A DNA stretch of 64,000 nucleotides from Magnetospirillum sp. 15-1 (lineage in GTDB: Bacteria > Pseudomonadota > Alphaproteobacteria > Rhodospirillales > Magnetospirillaceae): positions 1-64,000 of the forward strand of contig NZ_FXXN01000028.1 of NCBI RefSeq assembly GCF_900184795.1, in the 5' to 3' direction. The translations under genes and the position numbers were made by a program. The notes under the pieces were generated by a model. The model made no database searches. It was not told where the DNA came from and saw nothing but the letters and a program-made list of their open reading frames with translations. Positions 33,924 through 46,271 of this stretch are shown here, one piece after another. Every line of letters begins with the position of its first letter. Position 1 is the stretch's first letter.

Positions 33924-33962
33924 CCCCACTTTCTTCTCGTCACCCACGGGAGGGCAGCACCC

Positions 33963-34595
33963 ATGGCCAAGGAGATCTATTCCCGTCTGATGTCCGACCC
34001 CGGAGGCGGCGATCCGTTCGACCGCCACCTGTTCGCCTGCGCCGTCGCCATGGCCCTGTCGTCGCCCGGCGAGAGCCTGACTTTAGGACTAGGACTTTCA
34101 GAGGAATGCCTGGCCGCCCTGGTGGGGCGCTACTTCCCCCAGGCGCCAGGATTGCTGTCCGGCCTGTCGCTGTCCGGGCATGGCGACGCCCCGCTGACCA
34201 TCGAGGAGCCGGACCTGCGCACCTTGCTGCTGGACTATCGCACGCGGGACCTGATCGAGGAGGAATGGCTGGCCCATATCGTGGCGCGACGCTGCCTGGG
34301 GGCCAACCACCTGTGGCAGGATCTGGGGCTGACCAGCCGCGCCGACCTGTCGGGGCTGATGCGCCGCCATTTCGTCGGTCTGGCCGAACTCAACAGCCGC
34401 GACATGAAGTGGAAGAAGTTCTTCTACCGCGAACTCTGCCAGCGCGAAGGCGTCTTGATCTGCAGATCGCCCAATTGCGAGGTCTGCTCCGACTTCGGCC
34501 TCTGCTTCGGGGCCGAGGACGGCACGTCCATGCTGTCGGGCCAGCCTGTCGCAAAGCCGACATTGTCGGATTTCGCCCCCGATACTATCGTTTAA
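33963..34595 (+). CDS. nifQ: NifQ, molybdenum donor for FeMo-co
   Basis: This 210-residue protein carries a Mo-Fe-S cluster that supplies Mo to NifEN/NifH. The diagnostic C-terminal Cys motif C-x4-C... is present as CRSPNCEVCSDFGLC. Its 3' end contains the NifA site for the next operon, so coding and regulatory sequence overlap. Confidence 0.95.
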   Translation: MAKEIYSRLMSDPGGGDPFDRHLFACAVAMALSSPGESLTLGLGLSEECLAALVGRYFPQAPGLLSGLSLSGHGDAPLTIEEPDLRTLLLDYRTRDLIEEEWLAHIVARRCLGANHLWQDLGLTSRADLSGLMRRHFVGLAELNSRDMKWKKFFYRELCQREGVLICRSPNCEVCSDFGLCFGAEDGTSMLSGQPVAKPTLSDFAPDTIV

Positions 34596-34628
34596 TTTCA
34601 ATATACTAGCACTTGGCACTCTTCTTGC
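34547..34628 (+). promoter_or_regulatory. NifA-dependent sigma-54 promoter of the iscA-nifV-nifW operon
   Basis: The -24/-12 element TGGCAC-N5-TTGC is at 34614-34628. The TGT-N10-ACA activator site is at 34547-34562, inside the last codons of nifQ. Confidence 0.88.
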
Positions 34629-34672
34629 TGATCCAAGGACAGGACATTCCATCCGGCAAGGAGGACCAAGTC

Positions 34673-35008
34673 ATGCTGAACCTGACCGACAAAGCCGTCG
34701 ACGTCATCCGCGAGGTCTGCAACGGCGAATACCTGGGTCTGCGGATCATGGTCAATAAGGGCTGCTCGGGCTTTTCCTACAATATGGGCCTGGAGGAGAC
34801 CCCCGCCGAGGACGACCAGGTGCTGGAGTTCTCGGACGTCAAGGTGTTCATCGATCCCGGCTCGGCCCTGTGGCTGACGGGGGCCACCATGGATTACGTG
34901 GATAATTCCTCCATGGGCTCGGGCTTCGTCTTCGACAATCCCAACCAGCCCCCCGCCCCCACCACCAGCGGCGGCGGCTGCTCCTGCGCCATGAAAAGCT
35001 GCGGCTAG
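34673..35008 (+). CDS. Nif-associated IscA/HesB-family Fe-S protein
   Basis: This 111-residue A-type iron-sulfur carrier has the conserved Cys in KGCSGFSY (about residue 35) and in the terminal [11 protein letters not shown], which contains the C-x-C pair plus one extra Cys. It probably carries Fe-S clusters to nitrogenase proteins, as IscA(nif) does. Start ATG 34673 is preceded by AAGGAGG. It is first gene after a NifA promoter and precedes nifV by ten bases. Confidence 0.93.
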   Translation: MLNLTDKAVDVIREVCNGEYLGLRIMVNKGCSGFSYNMGLEETPAEDDQVLEFSDVKVFIDPGSALWLTGATMDYVDNSSMGSGFVFDNPNQPPAPTTSGGGCSCAMKSCG

Positions 35009-35018
35009 GAGAAAAGCC

Positions 35019-36155
35019 ATGCCCGCCCCGGTGATGAACGATACCACGCTGCGGGACGGCGAACAGACCGCCGGGGTCGCGTTCCGCCTGGACGAGAAGC
35101 TGGACATCGCCCGCGCGCTCGATATCGCCGGGGTGCCGGAGATCGAGGTGGGCATCCCCGCCATGGGGCCGGAGGAACAGGCCGCCATCGCCAAGGTGGC
35201 GGCGCTCGGTCTCAAGGCCCGGCTGATCGCCTGGTGCCGCATGCGAGCAGACGATCTGGAGGCGGCGACGCGGTGCGGCGTCGCCACCGTCAACCTGTCC
35301 ATTCCGGTCTCCGACCTGCAACTGGCGGCCAAGCTGGGTCGCGACCGCGCCTGGGCGCTGGATCACATCCCCGCCATGGTGGGCAAGGCCCGCGCCATGG
35401 GCTTTGAGGTGCTGGTGGGCGGCGAGGACAGCTCGCGCGCCGACCCCGCCTTCCTGACCGACGTGGTGCGGGCCTGCGAGGCGGCCGGCGCCCAACGTTT
35501 CCGCTTCGCCGATACGTTGGGCATCATGGAGCCGTTCGGGGTGCATGATGCCTTCCGCGCCTTACGCGCCGCCTGCTCCATGGAACTGGAAATCCACGCC
35601 CACGACGATCTGGGACTGGCCACCGCCAATTCCCTGGCCGCCGTCAGGGGGGGCGCCACCCATGTCAGCACCACCGTCAACGGCCTGGGCGAGCGCGCCG
35701 GCAACGCGCCGCTGGAGGAAGTGGTGGTGGCGCTGGGCCACCTTTACGGCTTGGATACCGGCATCGACAAGCGCCAGTTGGGGCGGGTGTCCCGGCTGGT
35801 GGCCGACGCCTCCGGCCGCCCGGTTCCGGTGGACAAGAGCATCGTCGGCGAGAACATCTTCACTCACGAATCCGGCATCCATGTCAGCGGCCTGCTGCGC
35901 GACCCCCGCACCTATCAGTCCCTGGACCCGGCCGAATTGGGTCGCGGCCACCGTCTGGTGCTGGGCAAGCATTCCGGCCTGACCTCGGTTCTGCACGCCT
36001 GCCGCGAGATCGGCCTGGAGGTGGACACCGTAATCGCCCGCGCCATGCTGGCCCAGGTGCGCCGCCATGCCTCGACCACCAAGACCATTCCCACCGCCGA
36101 CGACCTGCGCCGCTTCGCCGGCACCGCCACCGCCCCCATGGGAGTCCCGTCATGA
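35019..36155 (+). CDS. nifV: NifV, homocitrate synthase
   Basis: This 378-residue enzyme condenses acetyl-CoA with 2-oxoglutarate to homocitrate, the organic ligand of FeMo-co. The DRE-TIM motifs are present: [12 protein letters not shown] (residues 8-19), [12 protein letters not shown] (about 193-204, metal His) and [14 protein letters not shown]. Its stop overlaps the nifW start by four bases (ATGA). Confidence 0.95.
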   Translation: MPAPVMNDTTLRDGEQTAGVAFRLDEKLDIARALDIAGVPEIEVGIPAMGPEEQAAIAKVAALGLKARLIAWCRMRADDLEAATRCGVATVNLSIPVSDLQLAAKLGRDRAWALDHIPAMVGKARAMGFEVLVGGEDSSRADPAFLTDVVRACEAAGAQRFRFADTLGIMEPFGVHDAFRALRAACSMELEIHAHDDLGLATANSLAAVRGGATHVSTTVNGLGERAGNAPLEEVVVALGHLYGLDTGIDKRQLGRVSRLVADASGRPVPVDKSIVGENIFTHESGIHVSGLLRDPRTYQSLDPAELGRGHRLVLGKHSGLTSVLHACREIGLEVDTVIARAMLAQVRRHASTTKTIPTADDLRRFAGTATAPMGVPS

Positions 36156-36460
36156 TCCTCGACACCCTCGCCACCCTGTCCGCCGCCGAGCAGTTCTTCG
36201 AAACCCTGCGGGTTCCCTTCGACCCATCGGTGGTCAATGTCAGCCGCCTCCACATCCTCAAGCGCTTCAAGGAGGTGCTGCGCAGCACCGATCTGGACGG
36301 CCTGAGGGAATACGAGGTGGAAGCGGTGTGCCGCGCCGCGCTGATCGAAGCCTACGAGGATTTCGCCGAAGGGCGCGGCACCAAGACCTTCAAGGTCTTC
36401 AAGGACGCCCATCCCGGCTTTGTTGGATTGAACGAGATCAGGCCTCTGGCGGCGCGGTAG
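36152..36460 (+). CDS. nifW: NifW, nitrogenase-stabilising/protective protein
   Basis: This 102-residue NifW protein has [28 protein letters not shown]-type pattern and ends in FVGLNEI. It interacts with MoFe protein and limits oxygen damage in Azotobacter. Last gene of the nif series; a long hairpin follows after 16 bases. Confidence 0.94.
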   Translation: MILDTLATLSAAEQFFETLRVPFDPSVVNVSRLHILKRFKEVLRSTDLDGLREYEVEAVCRAALIEAYEDFAEGRGTKTFKVFKDAHPGFVGLNEIRPLAAR

Positions 36461-36476
36461 CCAGCCCCCAAAAGGC

Positions 36477-36508
36477 GATCGGGCCGTCGCTTTCGCGACG
36501 GCCCGATC
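36477..36508. terminator. Strong hairpin after nifW
   Basis: A perfect 14-bp stem (GATCGGGCCGTCGC at 36477-36490 with GCGACGGCCCGATC at 36495-36508) with tetraloop TTTC. No T-run follows on the plus strand, but position between convergent nifW and clpB supports a termination role. Confidence 0.7.
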
Positions 36509-36657
36509 AAACCGGCACTCCCGGGGGGGATGGGGGGGGAGAGGAGTACCGGTGGAACCCGAGGGACGGCTTCTAACACGACGAATACCGGCCCCGCTAC
36601 AAAATCAGCCAACGCATACCGGAATGGCTGCTATGTCCTTCCGTGCAGGTGGGACAT

Positions 36658-39249
<2,592 letters not shown>

Positions 39250-39702
39250 GGTTGCCCTCTTCTTTGAGCGGCTGCCGGATCACCCCTGTCATAGGCGATA
39301 ATCCGGGCGGTCGACTTGGCTCCGATTGATATGGAGCGATTTGACGAAGCCGCAAGCGCGCATCACCGACCGCCTCGGCCGGGAATCCGTCAAAACCCGT
39401 ATGGAGAATATGGTTGAACCACTTCCCCCGCAATTCCAAGATAGCCGCCGCCTTGATCGACCGGACCGCGACCAACAAAAGCCGTAGGACGATCATCCAG
39501 GTCTGGTTTGAATTGTAACAATACGCAGTTGCTGCATTAATATTCGCCACGCCGGGTTTCACGCCCGATTCTTGCGCAAACCATCGTCATGCATTTATCT
39601 GGATATTCGACATAATCCATCATAAATATTTTTTCCTTGCTTTCGACGGTCATTCATTTTGACATCTAACTTGTCGTCCGCCCGGATGGGAGAAAAAGCC
39701 GA
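39250..39702. other. Intergenic region between clpB and a Crp/Fnr-type gene
   Basis: The region is AT-richer than its surroundings, especially 39480-39660. It should contain the divergent promoters of clpB and the regulator gene. No heat-shock sigma-32 promoter, FNR box (TTGAT-N4-ATCAA) or gene could be identified with confidence. Confidence 0.4.
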
Positions 39703-40416
39703 ATGGGCGTGTTGAAGACTTGCTGTGGCTGTGATGCCTGGGCGTCCCCTCGACGCGAGCCGATGCGCGAGGTGCTGGGGCGCCGCTGTCCCTTTCCGAC
39801 CCTGTCGTCGAGGTTCTCGCTGTCCAAGGGCAAGAACCTCTATCATCAGGGCGATCGGGTGGGCGGGGCCTACAGCCTTGCCTCCGGCATGGTGGCGCTG
39901 GAACGGGTCGACGAGGACGGTGATCTGGTCATCCTCAAGCTCCTTCATCCCGGCGCCTTCTTTCCCTGCGCCAACATGCTGGGCGGCACCTTGCATGAAA
40001 GCTCGGCGCGGGCCCTGACCGACATCACCGGCTGCTTCGTGCCGGCCGACCGCCTCAACAGCGCCCTGCACGAGGACCCCTCCATCGGCCTGGCGCTACT
40101 CAAGCTCAGTTCGGCGGAAATCCGCGAGAACGAGGACGCCATCTTCCGCCTGTGCAGCGCCGACCTGCCGGATCGGGTGCTCTCCACCCTGGCCAGTCTG
40201 GCCGCCGAAACCGGCGGGCGCGACGCCAACGGCGACCTGTCGCTGACCCTGCCCATCTCGTGGCGCGATCTGGCCGCCATGGTGGGAACCGGCCCCGAGG
40301 TAATCTCGCGGCTGCTGCGCCGGCTGGCCGATGCCGGGCGCCTGTCCTTCCATGGGCGCCACGTCACCTTGCATGCCGACTCGGATCGCCAGGACGGCCC
40401 CTTCCTCCATTCCTGA
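39703..40416 (+). CDS. Crp/Fnr-family transcriptional regulator
   Basis: This 237-residue protein has a cyclic-nucleotide-binding-like beta domain (about 40-140; KGKNLYHQGDRVGGAYSLASGMV) and a C-terminal winged helix with ISWRDLAAMVGTGPEVISRLLRRL (about 185-210). The N-terminus carries CCGC at residues 7-10 but not the full FNR Cys set, so oxygen sensing by a 4Fe-4S cluster is unproven. The recognition-helix region (GPEVISR) resembles the FNR/FixK branch (E-x-x-SR). Confidence 0.88.
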   Translation: MGVLKTCCGCDAWASPRREPMREVLGRRCPFPTLSSRFSLSKGKNLYHQGDRVGGAYSLASGMVALERVDEDGDLVILKLLHPGAFFPCANMLGGTLHESSARALTDITGCFVPADRLNSALHEDPSIGLALLKLSSAEIRENEDAIFRLCSADLPDRVLSTLASLAAETGGRDANGDLSLTLPISWRDLAAMVGTGPEVISRLLRRLADAGRLSFHGRHVTLHADSDRQDGPFLHS

Positions 40417-40592
40417 TCATCGCCGAATTCGAGACAACCGCGCTTCGACCGGAGCGCGGTAATCCGATATTGCATTCCCACGGAGGCTTGGTTAGTTTAT
40501 TTTACCAATCCGCCAGACTAGGTAGCATTCATGGTCCAAGGCGGTGTCCCGCATGATGGAGTCCCCATGCGCCCCACCGGCCGCCAGTTGCC

Positions 40593-42323
40593 ATGAGCAT
40601 CGAATTCGACACCCGCTTCGGCCAGGAACTGTGCGAGGTCTTCTCGGCCGAGCTTGGCCTAGTGTGCAGCTTCATGGGCGAGGAAGGCCGCATCGTCGCC
40701 TCCAGCGTCAAGGAACGCATCGGCACCAACCACGCCATCGCGGCGCGCATCATGCGGGGCGAGATGGATGAGTACGGCGTCACCAAGGAAGAGGCCGCCA
40801 AGTCCCAGGGCATGCGCGAAGGCGTCAACATGGGCGTCGATTTCGAGGGCAACCGGCTGATCAATTTCGGCATCGCCGGCCCGCTGGAGACCGTGCGCCC
40901 CCTGGCCCGCATCGTGCGGTTCTGCGTCACCTCGCTGCTGCGCATCCGCCAGGAGGAGACCACCATCGTCGCCGCCTTCGCCCGCGAGACCGGCGGCATC
41001 GGCAAGCAGATGATCGAGATCGCCGAGGACATCGACGAGGTGGCCACCAAGGTCGCCGACCAGCATGCCCTATTGGCCGAATTGCAGCAGGGCATCCGGG
41101 CCCTGTCCGAAGCCAACGAACGCATCGTCGCCGCCATGGACGAGACCCTGTCGGGGGCCACCGCCGCGCGGGCCGAGGCCGAGACCTCGCAGCAGCGGGT
41201 GCGCGGCTCGCTGGGCGATATCGACGACGTGGTGCGCATGGTCACCGACGGACGCGGCCTGCTGCTCGAACTGCAGGAGGCCATGGGCAGCGTGGTCGGC
41301 GTGGCCCAGGGCATCGGCCACATCGCGCGGCAGACCAATCTGCTGGCGCTCAACGCCACCATCGAGGCGGCGCGGGCCGGCGAACACGGCAAGGGCTTCG
41401 CCGTGGTGGCCGGCGAGGTCAAGGAACTGTCCCGCCGGGCCGGCTCGGCCAGCGCCGAGATCAGGAAGACCCTGGAGGGACTGACCGGCACCGCCGGCAA
41501 ACTGGTGGAACAGGGCGACCACAGCGCCACCAAGGCCAGCGGCCTGACCGCCGAGACGGCGGCCATCGCCGACACCATGGACCATATCCGCGCCTCGCTG
41601 GCCGACATGGCCGGGCGGGTGGGGAACGTGGCGGGCGACGCCTCGGCCATCCATGACCGCTCGTCGGAACTGTCCTCCGAGATCGATCAGGCCGCCGCCG
41701 GGCTGACCGAGTTCAAGACCCGCCTGGATGACGCCCGCCAACGCCTGCAGGATCTGCTCAGCGCCGGCGAGCGGCTGGTGGTGCTGACCGCCGAGGCCGG
41801 CATCGAGACGCCTGAAACCCCGTTCGTCGCCCTGGCGCGCGAGAAGGCCCGCGAGATCGGCGCCCTGTTCGAGCAGGAACTGGCCCGCGGCGCCATCGCC
41901 GCCGAGGATTTGTTCGACGAGGCCTACCGGCCGGTGGCGGGGACCAATCCCACCCAGTACACCACCCGCTTCACCGATTTCGCCAACCGCCTGCTACCGC
42001 CTCTCCAGGAGGGCGCCAGACGGTCCAACGACCGCATCATGTTCTGCGCCGCCGTGGACCGTAACGGCTACTTGCCCACCCACAATGCCGAGTTTTCCAA
42101 GCCCCAGGGCGACGATCCCGCCTGGAACGCCGCCCATTGCCGCAACCGCCGCAAGTTCGACGACCCGGTGGGTCTCAAGGCGGCCCGCAATACCGATCCC
42201 TTCGTCGTGCAGAGTTATCGCCGCGACATGGGCAACGGCCGTCAGGCCCTGATGCTCGACGTCTCCGCCCCCATCATGGTGGGCGGCCGCCACTGGGGCG
42301 CACTGCGTCTCGGCTACGTGTAA
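40593..42323 (+). CDS. Soluble chemoreceptor with C-terminal Cache-like domain
   Basis: This 576-residue MCP without membrane segments starts with a globular domain (about 1-130) resembling sugar-diacid-recognition/GAF-like sensors ([36 protein letters not shown]). The signalling helices have [18 protein letters not shown] (about 249-266). After them lies a second sensor-like domain, recognisable by [33 protein letters not shown] and [12 protein letters not shown]. It is probably a cytoplasmic energy or metabolite sensor. Confidence 0.88.
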   Translation: MSIEFDTRFGQELCEVFSAELGLVCSFMGEEGRIVASSVKERIGTNHAIAARIMRGEMDEYGVTKEEAAKSQGMREGVNMGVDFEGNRLINFGIAGPLETVRPLARIVRFCVTSLLRIRQEETTIVAAFARETGGIGKQMIEIAEDIDEVATKVADQHALLAELQQGIRALSEANERIVAAMDETLSGATAARAEAETSQQRVRGSLGDIDDVVRMVTDGRGLLLELQEAMGSVVGVAQGIGHIARQTNLLALNATIEAARAGEHGKGFAVVAGEVKELSRRAGSASAEIRKTLEGLTGTAGKLVEQGDHSATKASGLTAETAAIADTMDHIRASLADMAGRVGNVAGDASAIHDRSSELSSEIDQAAAGLTEFKTRLDDARQRLQDLLSAGERLVVLTAEAGIETPETPFVALAREKAREIGALFEQELARGAIAAEDLFDEAYRPVAGTNPTQYTTRFTDFANRLLPPLQEGARRSNDRIMFCAAVDRNGYLPTHNAEFSKPQGDDPAWNAAHCRNRRKFDDPVGLKAARNTDPFVVQSYRRDMGNGRQALMLDVSAPIMVGGRHWGALRLGYV

Positions 42324-42428
42324 AACCACACTCCTCCCCCCGTGCGCAGCATGGGGGGAGGTTGGGAGGGGGGACGGTTTACATCCAGAGTCTGTCCGAC
42401 TTTAACTGGAGCATTCCATCGCCTCGTC

Positions 42429-42480
42429 ATGGCCGGGCTTGACCCGGCCATCCATGGACCCCCGGATCAAGTCCGGGGGT
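42429..42480. repeat. Paired palindromic intergenic repeat
   Basis: Two consecutive 9-bp hairpins with 5-base loops: ATGGCCGGG-CTTGA-CCCGGCCAT (42429-42451) and ACCCCCGGA-TCAAG-TCCGGGGGT (42458-42480). This pair is a common REP-like element of alphaproteobacterial genomes. Another GC-rich hairpin (GTGCGCAGCATGG flanked by C and G runs) lies at about 42335-42375. Confidence 0.8.
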
Positions 42481-42510
42481 GACGGCGCTTCAACCTGAAC
42501 CTGACAAACT

Positions 42511-43971
42511 CTAATCCGAGTTGTGCCTGTGGTGGTTGCCGTGCTCTTCGATCTCGGCGACCCGCAAGATGTTGGTGGTGCCGGAATGGCCGAAGGGCAC
42601 GCCGGCGGTGATCACCACCCGGTCGCCCACCCGGGCGAAGCCTTCGCTCTGGGCGAAATGCACCGCCTTGGCCACCATCTCGGTAAAGCTGCGCACATCC
42701 TTGGCCATGATGGAGTGCGCCCCCCACACCAGGGCCATCTGGCGCGCCACCTCGATATCGGCGGTGACCGACAGGATGGGCTGCTCGGGCCGTTCGCGGG
42801 CGGCGCGCAGCGTGGTCGAGCCCGACGAGGTGAAGGTGACCACCGCCGCCGCTCCCAGGGTATGGGCCACCTGCCGTGCCGCCGCGCTGATGGCGTCGCG
42901 GGTGGTGTGCTCGGGGTCGAGGCGCGAGGCGTCGGTGATGAGCTGATAGTTCTTGTCGTGCTCCACCTGCTGGATGATGCGGTCCATCATGGTGACCGCC
43001 TCGACGGGATACTCGCCCGAGGCGGTTTCCGCCGACAGCATCACCGCGTCGGAGCCGTCATAGACCGCCGTCGCCACGTCCGAGGCCTCGGCGCGGGTGG
43101 GCGACGGGGCGTGGACCATGGAATCCAGCATCTGGGTGGCGACCACCACCGGCTTGCCCGCCCGGCGGCAGGCCTTGATGATGCGCTTTTGGAGGATGGG
43201 CACGGTCTCGGGCGGACACTCGACGCCCAGGTCGCCGCGCGCCACCATCACCGCGTCCGACCACTCTATGATCGAGGCCAGGTGCTCGATGGCCGAGGGC
43301 TTTTCCAGCTTGGACAGGATACGCACCCGCGAGCCCACATAGGCACCGATCAGGCGGCGCGCCTCCTGCACGTCGGAGGGCCGCTGCACGAAGCTGAGCG
43401 CGATCCAGTCGGCCCCCATCTCCACGGCGAATTCCAGATCGCGGCGGTCCTTCTCGGTCAGCGGCGAGATGGGCAGCATGACGTTGGGGACGTTGACGCC
43501 CTTGTGGTTGGAAATCTCGCCGCCCACCGCCACGCGGGTCTCGGCGAAATCGGCGCCGCAGGATTCCACGGTCAGGCGCAGCTTGCCGTCATCGATCAGC
43601 AGGTCGCTGCCGGGCTTCAGCGCCGCGAAGACCTCGGGATGATGGAGCGGAGCGCGGGCGGCGGTGCCCAGGGCGTCCTCCATGTCGAGGCGGAAGGCGG
43701 CACCGTTTTCCAGCCGGGCGCGGCCGCCCTCGAAATCACCGACGCGGAGCTTGGGCCCCTGCAGGTCGGCGAGAATGGCGATGGGCCGCTTCACCTTCTT
43801 TTCCAACTCGCGGATGGTGAAGATGCGATTCTTGTGGTCGTCGTGGCTGCCGTGGCTGAAATTCAGACGAAAGACGTCGGCGCCGGCCAGGAACAGGCTT
43901 TCGATGGCCTCGGGCGTCGAGGAGGCCGGGCCCAAGGTAGCGATGATCTTCGCGTTACGTGCGCGTCGCAT
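42511..43971 (-). CDS. pyk: Pyruvate kinase
   Basis: This 486-residue glycolytic enzyme makes pyruvate and ATP from phosphoenolpyruvate. Motifs: NAKIIATLGPASS at the start, FRLNFSHGSHDDH, the active-site segment MVARGDLGVECPPE (about 240), and a C-terminal allosteric domain. ATG 43971 (MRRARNAK) fits family starts and follows GGGG; ATG 43983 is an in-frame alternative. Confidence 0.96.
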   Translation of the reverse strand: MRRARNAKIIATLGPASSTPEAIESLFLAGADVFRLNFSHGSHDDHKNRIFTIRELEKKVKRPIAILADLQGPKLRVGDFEGGRARLENGAAFRLDMEDALGTAARAPLHHPEVFAALKPGSDLLIDDGKLRLTVESCGADFAETRVAVGGEISNHKGVNVPNVMLPISPLTEKDRRDLEFAVEMGADWIALSFVQRPSDVQEARRLIGAYVGSRVRILSKLEKPSAIEHLASIIEWSDAVMVARGDLGVECPPETVPILQKRIIKACRRAGKPVVVATQMLDSMVHAPSPTRAEASDVATAVYDGSDAVMLSAETASGEYPVEAVTMMDRIIQQVEHDKNYQLITDASRLDPEHTTRDAISAAARQVAHTLGAAAVVTFTSSGSTTLRAARERPEQPILSVTADIEVARQMALVWGAHSIMAKDVRSFTEMVAKAVHFAQSEGFARVGDRVVITAGVPFGHSGTTNILRVAEIEEHGNHHRHNSD

Positions 43972-44093
43972 ATGAATCCCCATGGTTTTCCCAGGCGCAG
44001 CATAGCAGAGGCGCCACGGGCGGCAACCACGCCTGTGGAATCACGTCGTGACGGAAATCCGACATTACAATGGAATGGGTTGACCGGGACCGC

Positions 44094-44810
44094 TCATCGC
44101 GACTGCGGCTGGCCGGAATAGCGGGTCAGCACGAAGCCCAGATGGGCGCGCATGGCCGCCGCCGCCGCCGCCGGGTCCTTGACCTTGACCGCCTCGAAGA
44201 TGGCGCGGTGCTGGCCCAGGATGACCTGATCGTCCTCGCGCGAGGGAAACAGCTGATAGCGGTGGTAGTCGACCATCTCGTGCAGGATGCCCCGGATCAC
44301 CGCCATGATGTGGAGATAAATTCCCGAACCCGACGCCTTGGCGATGGCCAGGTGGAAGCAGACGTCGTTCTCGCTCTTGTGGGCGCCGCCGGCGATGTCC
44401 GCCTCGGTGGCCGCCATGATGCGGGCCAGTTCGGCCAGATCGGCGTCCGAGCGGTTCAGCGCGGCGCGCCCCACCGCCCATACTTCGAGGATGGCCCTGA
44501 TCTCCGCCAGATCATGCAGGTTGTCGCGGCTGACCCGCACCAGTTCCAGCATGCCGGGGTCCATGGCCGCCGAGCTGGCGATCACCCGGGTGCCGCCGCC
44601 CTGGACGGCGTCGAGCAACCCTTGTGTCTTCAAGGACTGCAGTGCGGCGCGGATGGAGACGCGGCTGACCCCCATCTCCTCGGCCAATTGCCGCTCGCCG
44701 GGCAGGCGATGGCCCGGCCCCCACTCCCCCGACGCGATGCGGGCGAGAATCCGGTCGGTGACCTGTTCCGATATGCGCGTGCCGTTGCCTGCCCTGGGCT
44801 TGGAGTTCAT
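44094..44810 (-). CDS. GntR-family regulator, FadR/FCD subfamily
   Basis: This 238-residue protein has an N-terminal winged helix (residues 12-75: ILARIASGEWGPGHRLPGERQLAEEMGVSRVSIRAAL) and a C-terminal FCD ligand/metal-binding domain whose His residues are seen in FHLAIAKASG and LGQHRAIFEAV. It is divergent from a periplasmic binding-protein gene with a palindrome in between, so it probably regulates that uptake gene and itself. Confidence 0.93.
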   Translation of the reverse strand: MNSKPRAGNGTRISEQVTDRILARIASGEWGPGHRLPGERQLAEEMGVSRVSIRAALQSLKTQGLLDAVQGGGTRVIASSAAMDPGMLELVRVSRDNLHDLAEIRAILEVWAVGRAALNRSDADLAELARIMAATEADIAGGAHKSENDVCFHLAIAKASGSGIYLHIMAVIRGILHEMVDYHRYQLFPSREDDQVILGQHRAIFEAVKVKDPAAAAAAMRAHLGFVLTRYSGQPQSR

Positions 44811-44913
44811 GATCCACGCCCCCCATTTCTTTGTTATGCTTGCGATGGTGCGCCCAGCCCAAGACGGCGTCAAGCCGTGGCAGCGCACTTTTGGGACTTC
44901 GCTTTCCTGCAAT

Positions 44914-44931
44914 TCGGTACTACAATACCGA
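44914..44931. promoter_or_regulatory. Candidate GntR operator
   Basis: TCGGTA-CTACAA-TACCGA is an 18-bp palindrome 54 bases before the binding-protein start and about 100 bases before the regulator start. It contains the GT-N3-AC core typical of FadR-type GntR sites. Confidence 0.5.
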
Positions 44932-44984
44932 CAAAAATAAGAAGTGATTCGCCTGGATAAATCATACGAAGTGGGAGGAACTTC

Positions 44985-46139
44985 ATGAATTGGAAGCGTA
45001 CGGCCGGGGCTGCCCTGGCGGTAATGACCGGTGTCTGCGCGGCGACGACCGCCATGGCCGCCGACCCGATCAAGATCGGCATGTTTCTGTCGGTCACCGG
45101 ACAGATGTCGCCCATGGGCGACCCGCAGAAGCGCACCTTCGACTACATGATCGACAAGATCAACGCCCAGGGTGGCGTGCTGGGCCGCAAGGTCGAGGCC
45201 ATCATCTATGACGACGGGTCCGAGCCGGAAAAGGCCGCCACCTTCGTCAAGCGCCTGATCGACAACGACAAGGTCGACATCATCATCGGTGGTTCGGGCA
45301 CGCCCACCTCCATGGCGGTGCTCGGCCTGATCGAACGCGCCGAGATTCCGTACATGTCGCTGGGCGGCGGCACCGCCATCGGCGATCCGGTGCGCAAGTG
45401 GACCTTCAAGTTCCCGCAATCCGACCGGCTGGCCGCCGAGAAGGTGCTGGCCGACATGCAAAAGCGCGGCCTGACCAAGATCGCCCTGCTGTCCGAGAAT
45501 GTCGGCTTCGGCAAGTCGGGCCACGACCAGACGGTCAAGCTGGCCGCCAAGTACGGCGTCGAGATCCTGATCGACGAGGTCTACTCGCCCAAGGACCCCG
45601 ACGTCACCCCGCAGCTGACCAAGATCCGCGGCACGGCCGGCGTGCAGGCCCTGTTCATCTTCGGCACCGGCACCGGTCCCGCCGTCGCCACCAAGAACCT
45701 GAAGCAGATGGGCCTGACCCTTCCGGTCTATCAGTCGCACGGCGTGGCCTCCAAGGAGTTCCTGCGTCTGGTCGGCACCGCCGCCGACGGCACCCGCCTG
45801 CCGGCCGGTGCCCAGGCGGTGGCCGAGCAATTGCCGGCCAACGATCCGCAGAAGGCGGTGGTCATGGCCTTCAAGAAGGAATACGAGGAAAAGAACAAGC
45901 CGCTGGAAGCCGGCCCGCTGCCCGGTCACGGCCTCGACGCCCTGATGATGGCCATGGACGCCTTCAAGCGTGCCGGCACCACCGACAAGGCCAAGGTCCG
46001 CGACGCCATCGAGCAGACCAAGGGCTTCGTCGCCACCACCGGTATCTTCACCTACTCCCCCACCGACCACATGGGCCTGGGCCTCGACGCCTTCCATATG
46101 GTTGACATCAAGAACGGCGATTGGGTCATCGCCGACTGA
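44985..46139 (+). CDS. Periplasmic binding protein, branched-chain amino acid ABC type
   Basis: This 384-residue LivK/HAAT-family protein has a signal peptide cleaved near Ala-Met-Ala/Ala-Asp (residue 25-26) and the type I periplasmic fold: IKIGMFLSVTGQMS, FDYMIDKINAQGGVLGRKVE, and IIGGSGTPTSMAV. No permease or ATPase genes follow, so partners must be elsewhere. Ligand could be an amino acid, amide or aromatic acid. GGGAGGAA precedes the ATG. Confidence 0.92.
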   Translation: MNWKRTAGAALAVMTGVCAATTAMAADPIKIGMFLSVTGQMSPMGDPQKRTFDYMIDKINAQGGVLGRKVEAIIYDDGSEPEKAATFVKRLIDNDKVDIIIGGSGTPTSMAVLGLIERAEIPYMSLGGGTAIGDPVRKWTFKFPQSDRLAAEKVLADMQKRGLTKIALLSENVGFGKSGHDQTVKLAAKYGVEILIDEVYSPKDPDVTPQLTKIRGTAGVQALFIFGTGTGPAVATKNLKQMGLTLPVYQSHGVASKEFLRLVGTAADGTRLPAGAQAVAEQLPANDPQKAVVMAFKKEYEEKNKPLEAGPLPGHGLDALMMAMDAFKRAGTTDKAKVRDAIEQTKGFVATTGIFTYSPTDHMGLGLDAFHMVDIKNGDWVIAD

Positions 46140-46271
46140 TCCTTCAAATGAAACCGGCGGGTCGCCTGTTACGGCGGCCCGCCACTTTCAAGAACCGACC
46201 CCATGAACGCCGCCGGCGAAATTCTCGGCCCCGGCATTGCTGCGGGAAGCGGGAGCCTGAGGTCCGCCACC

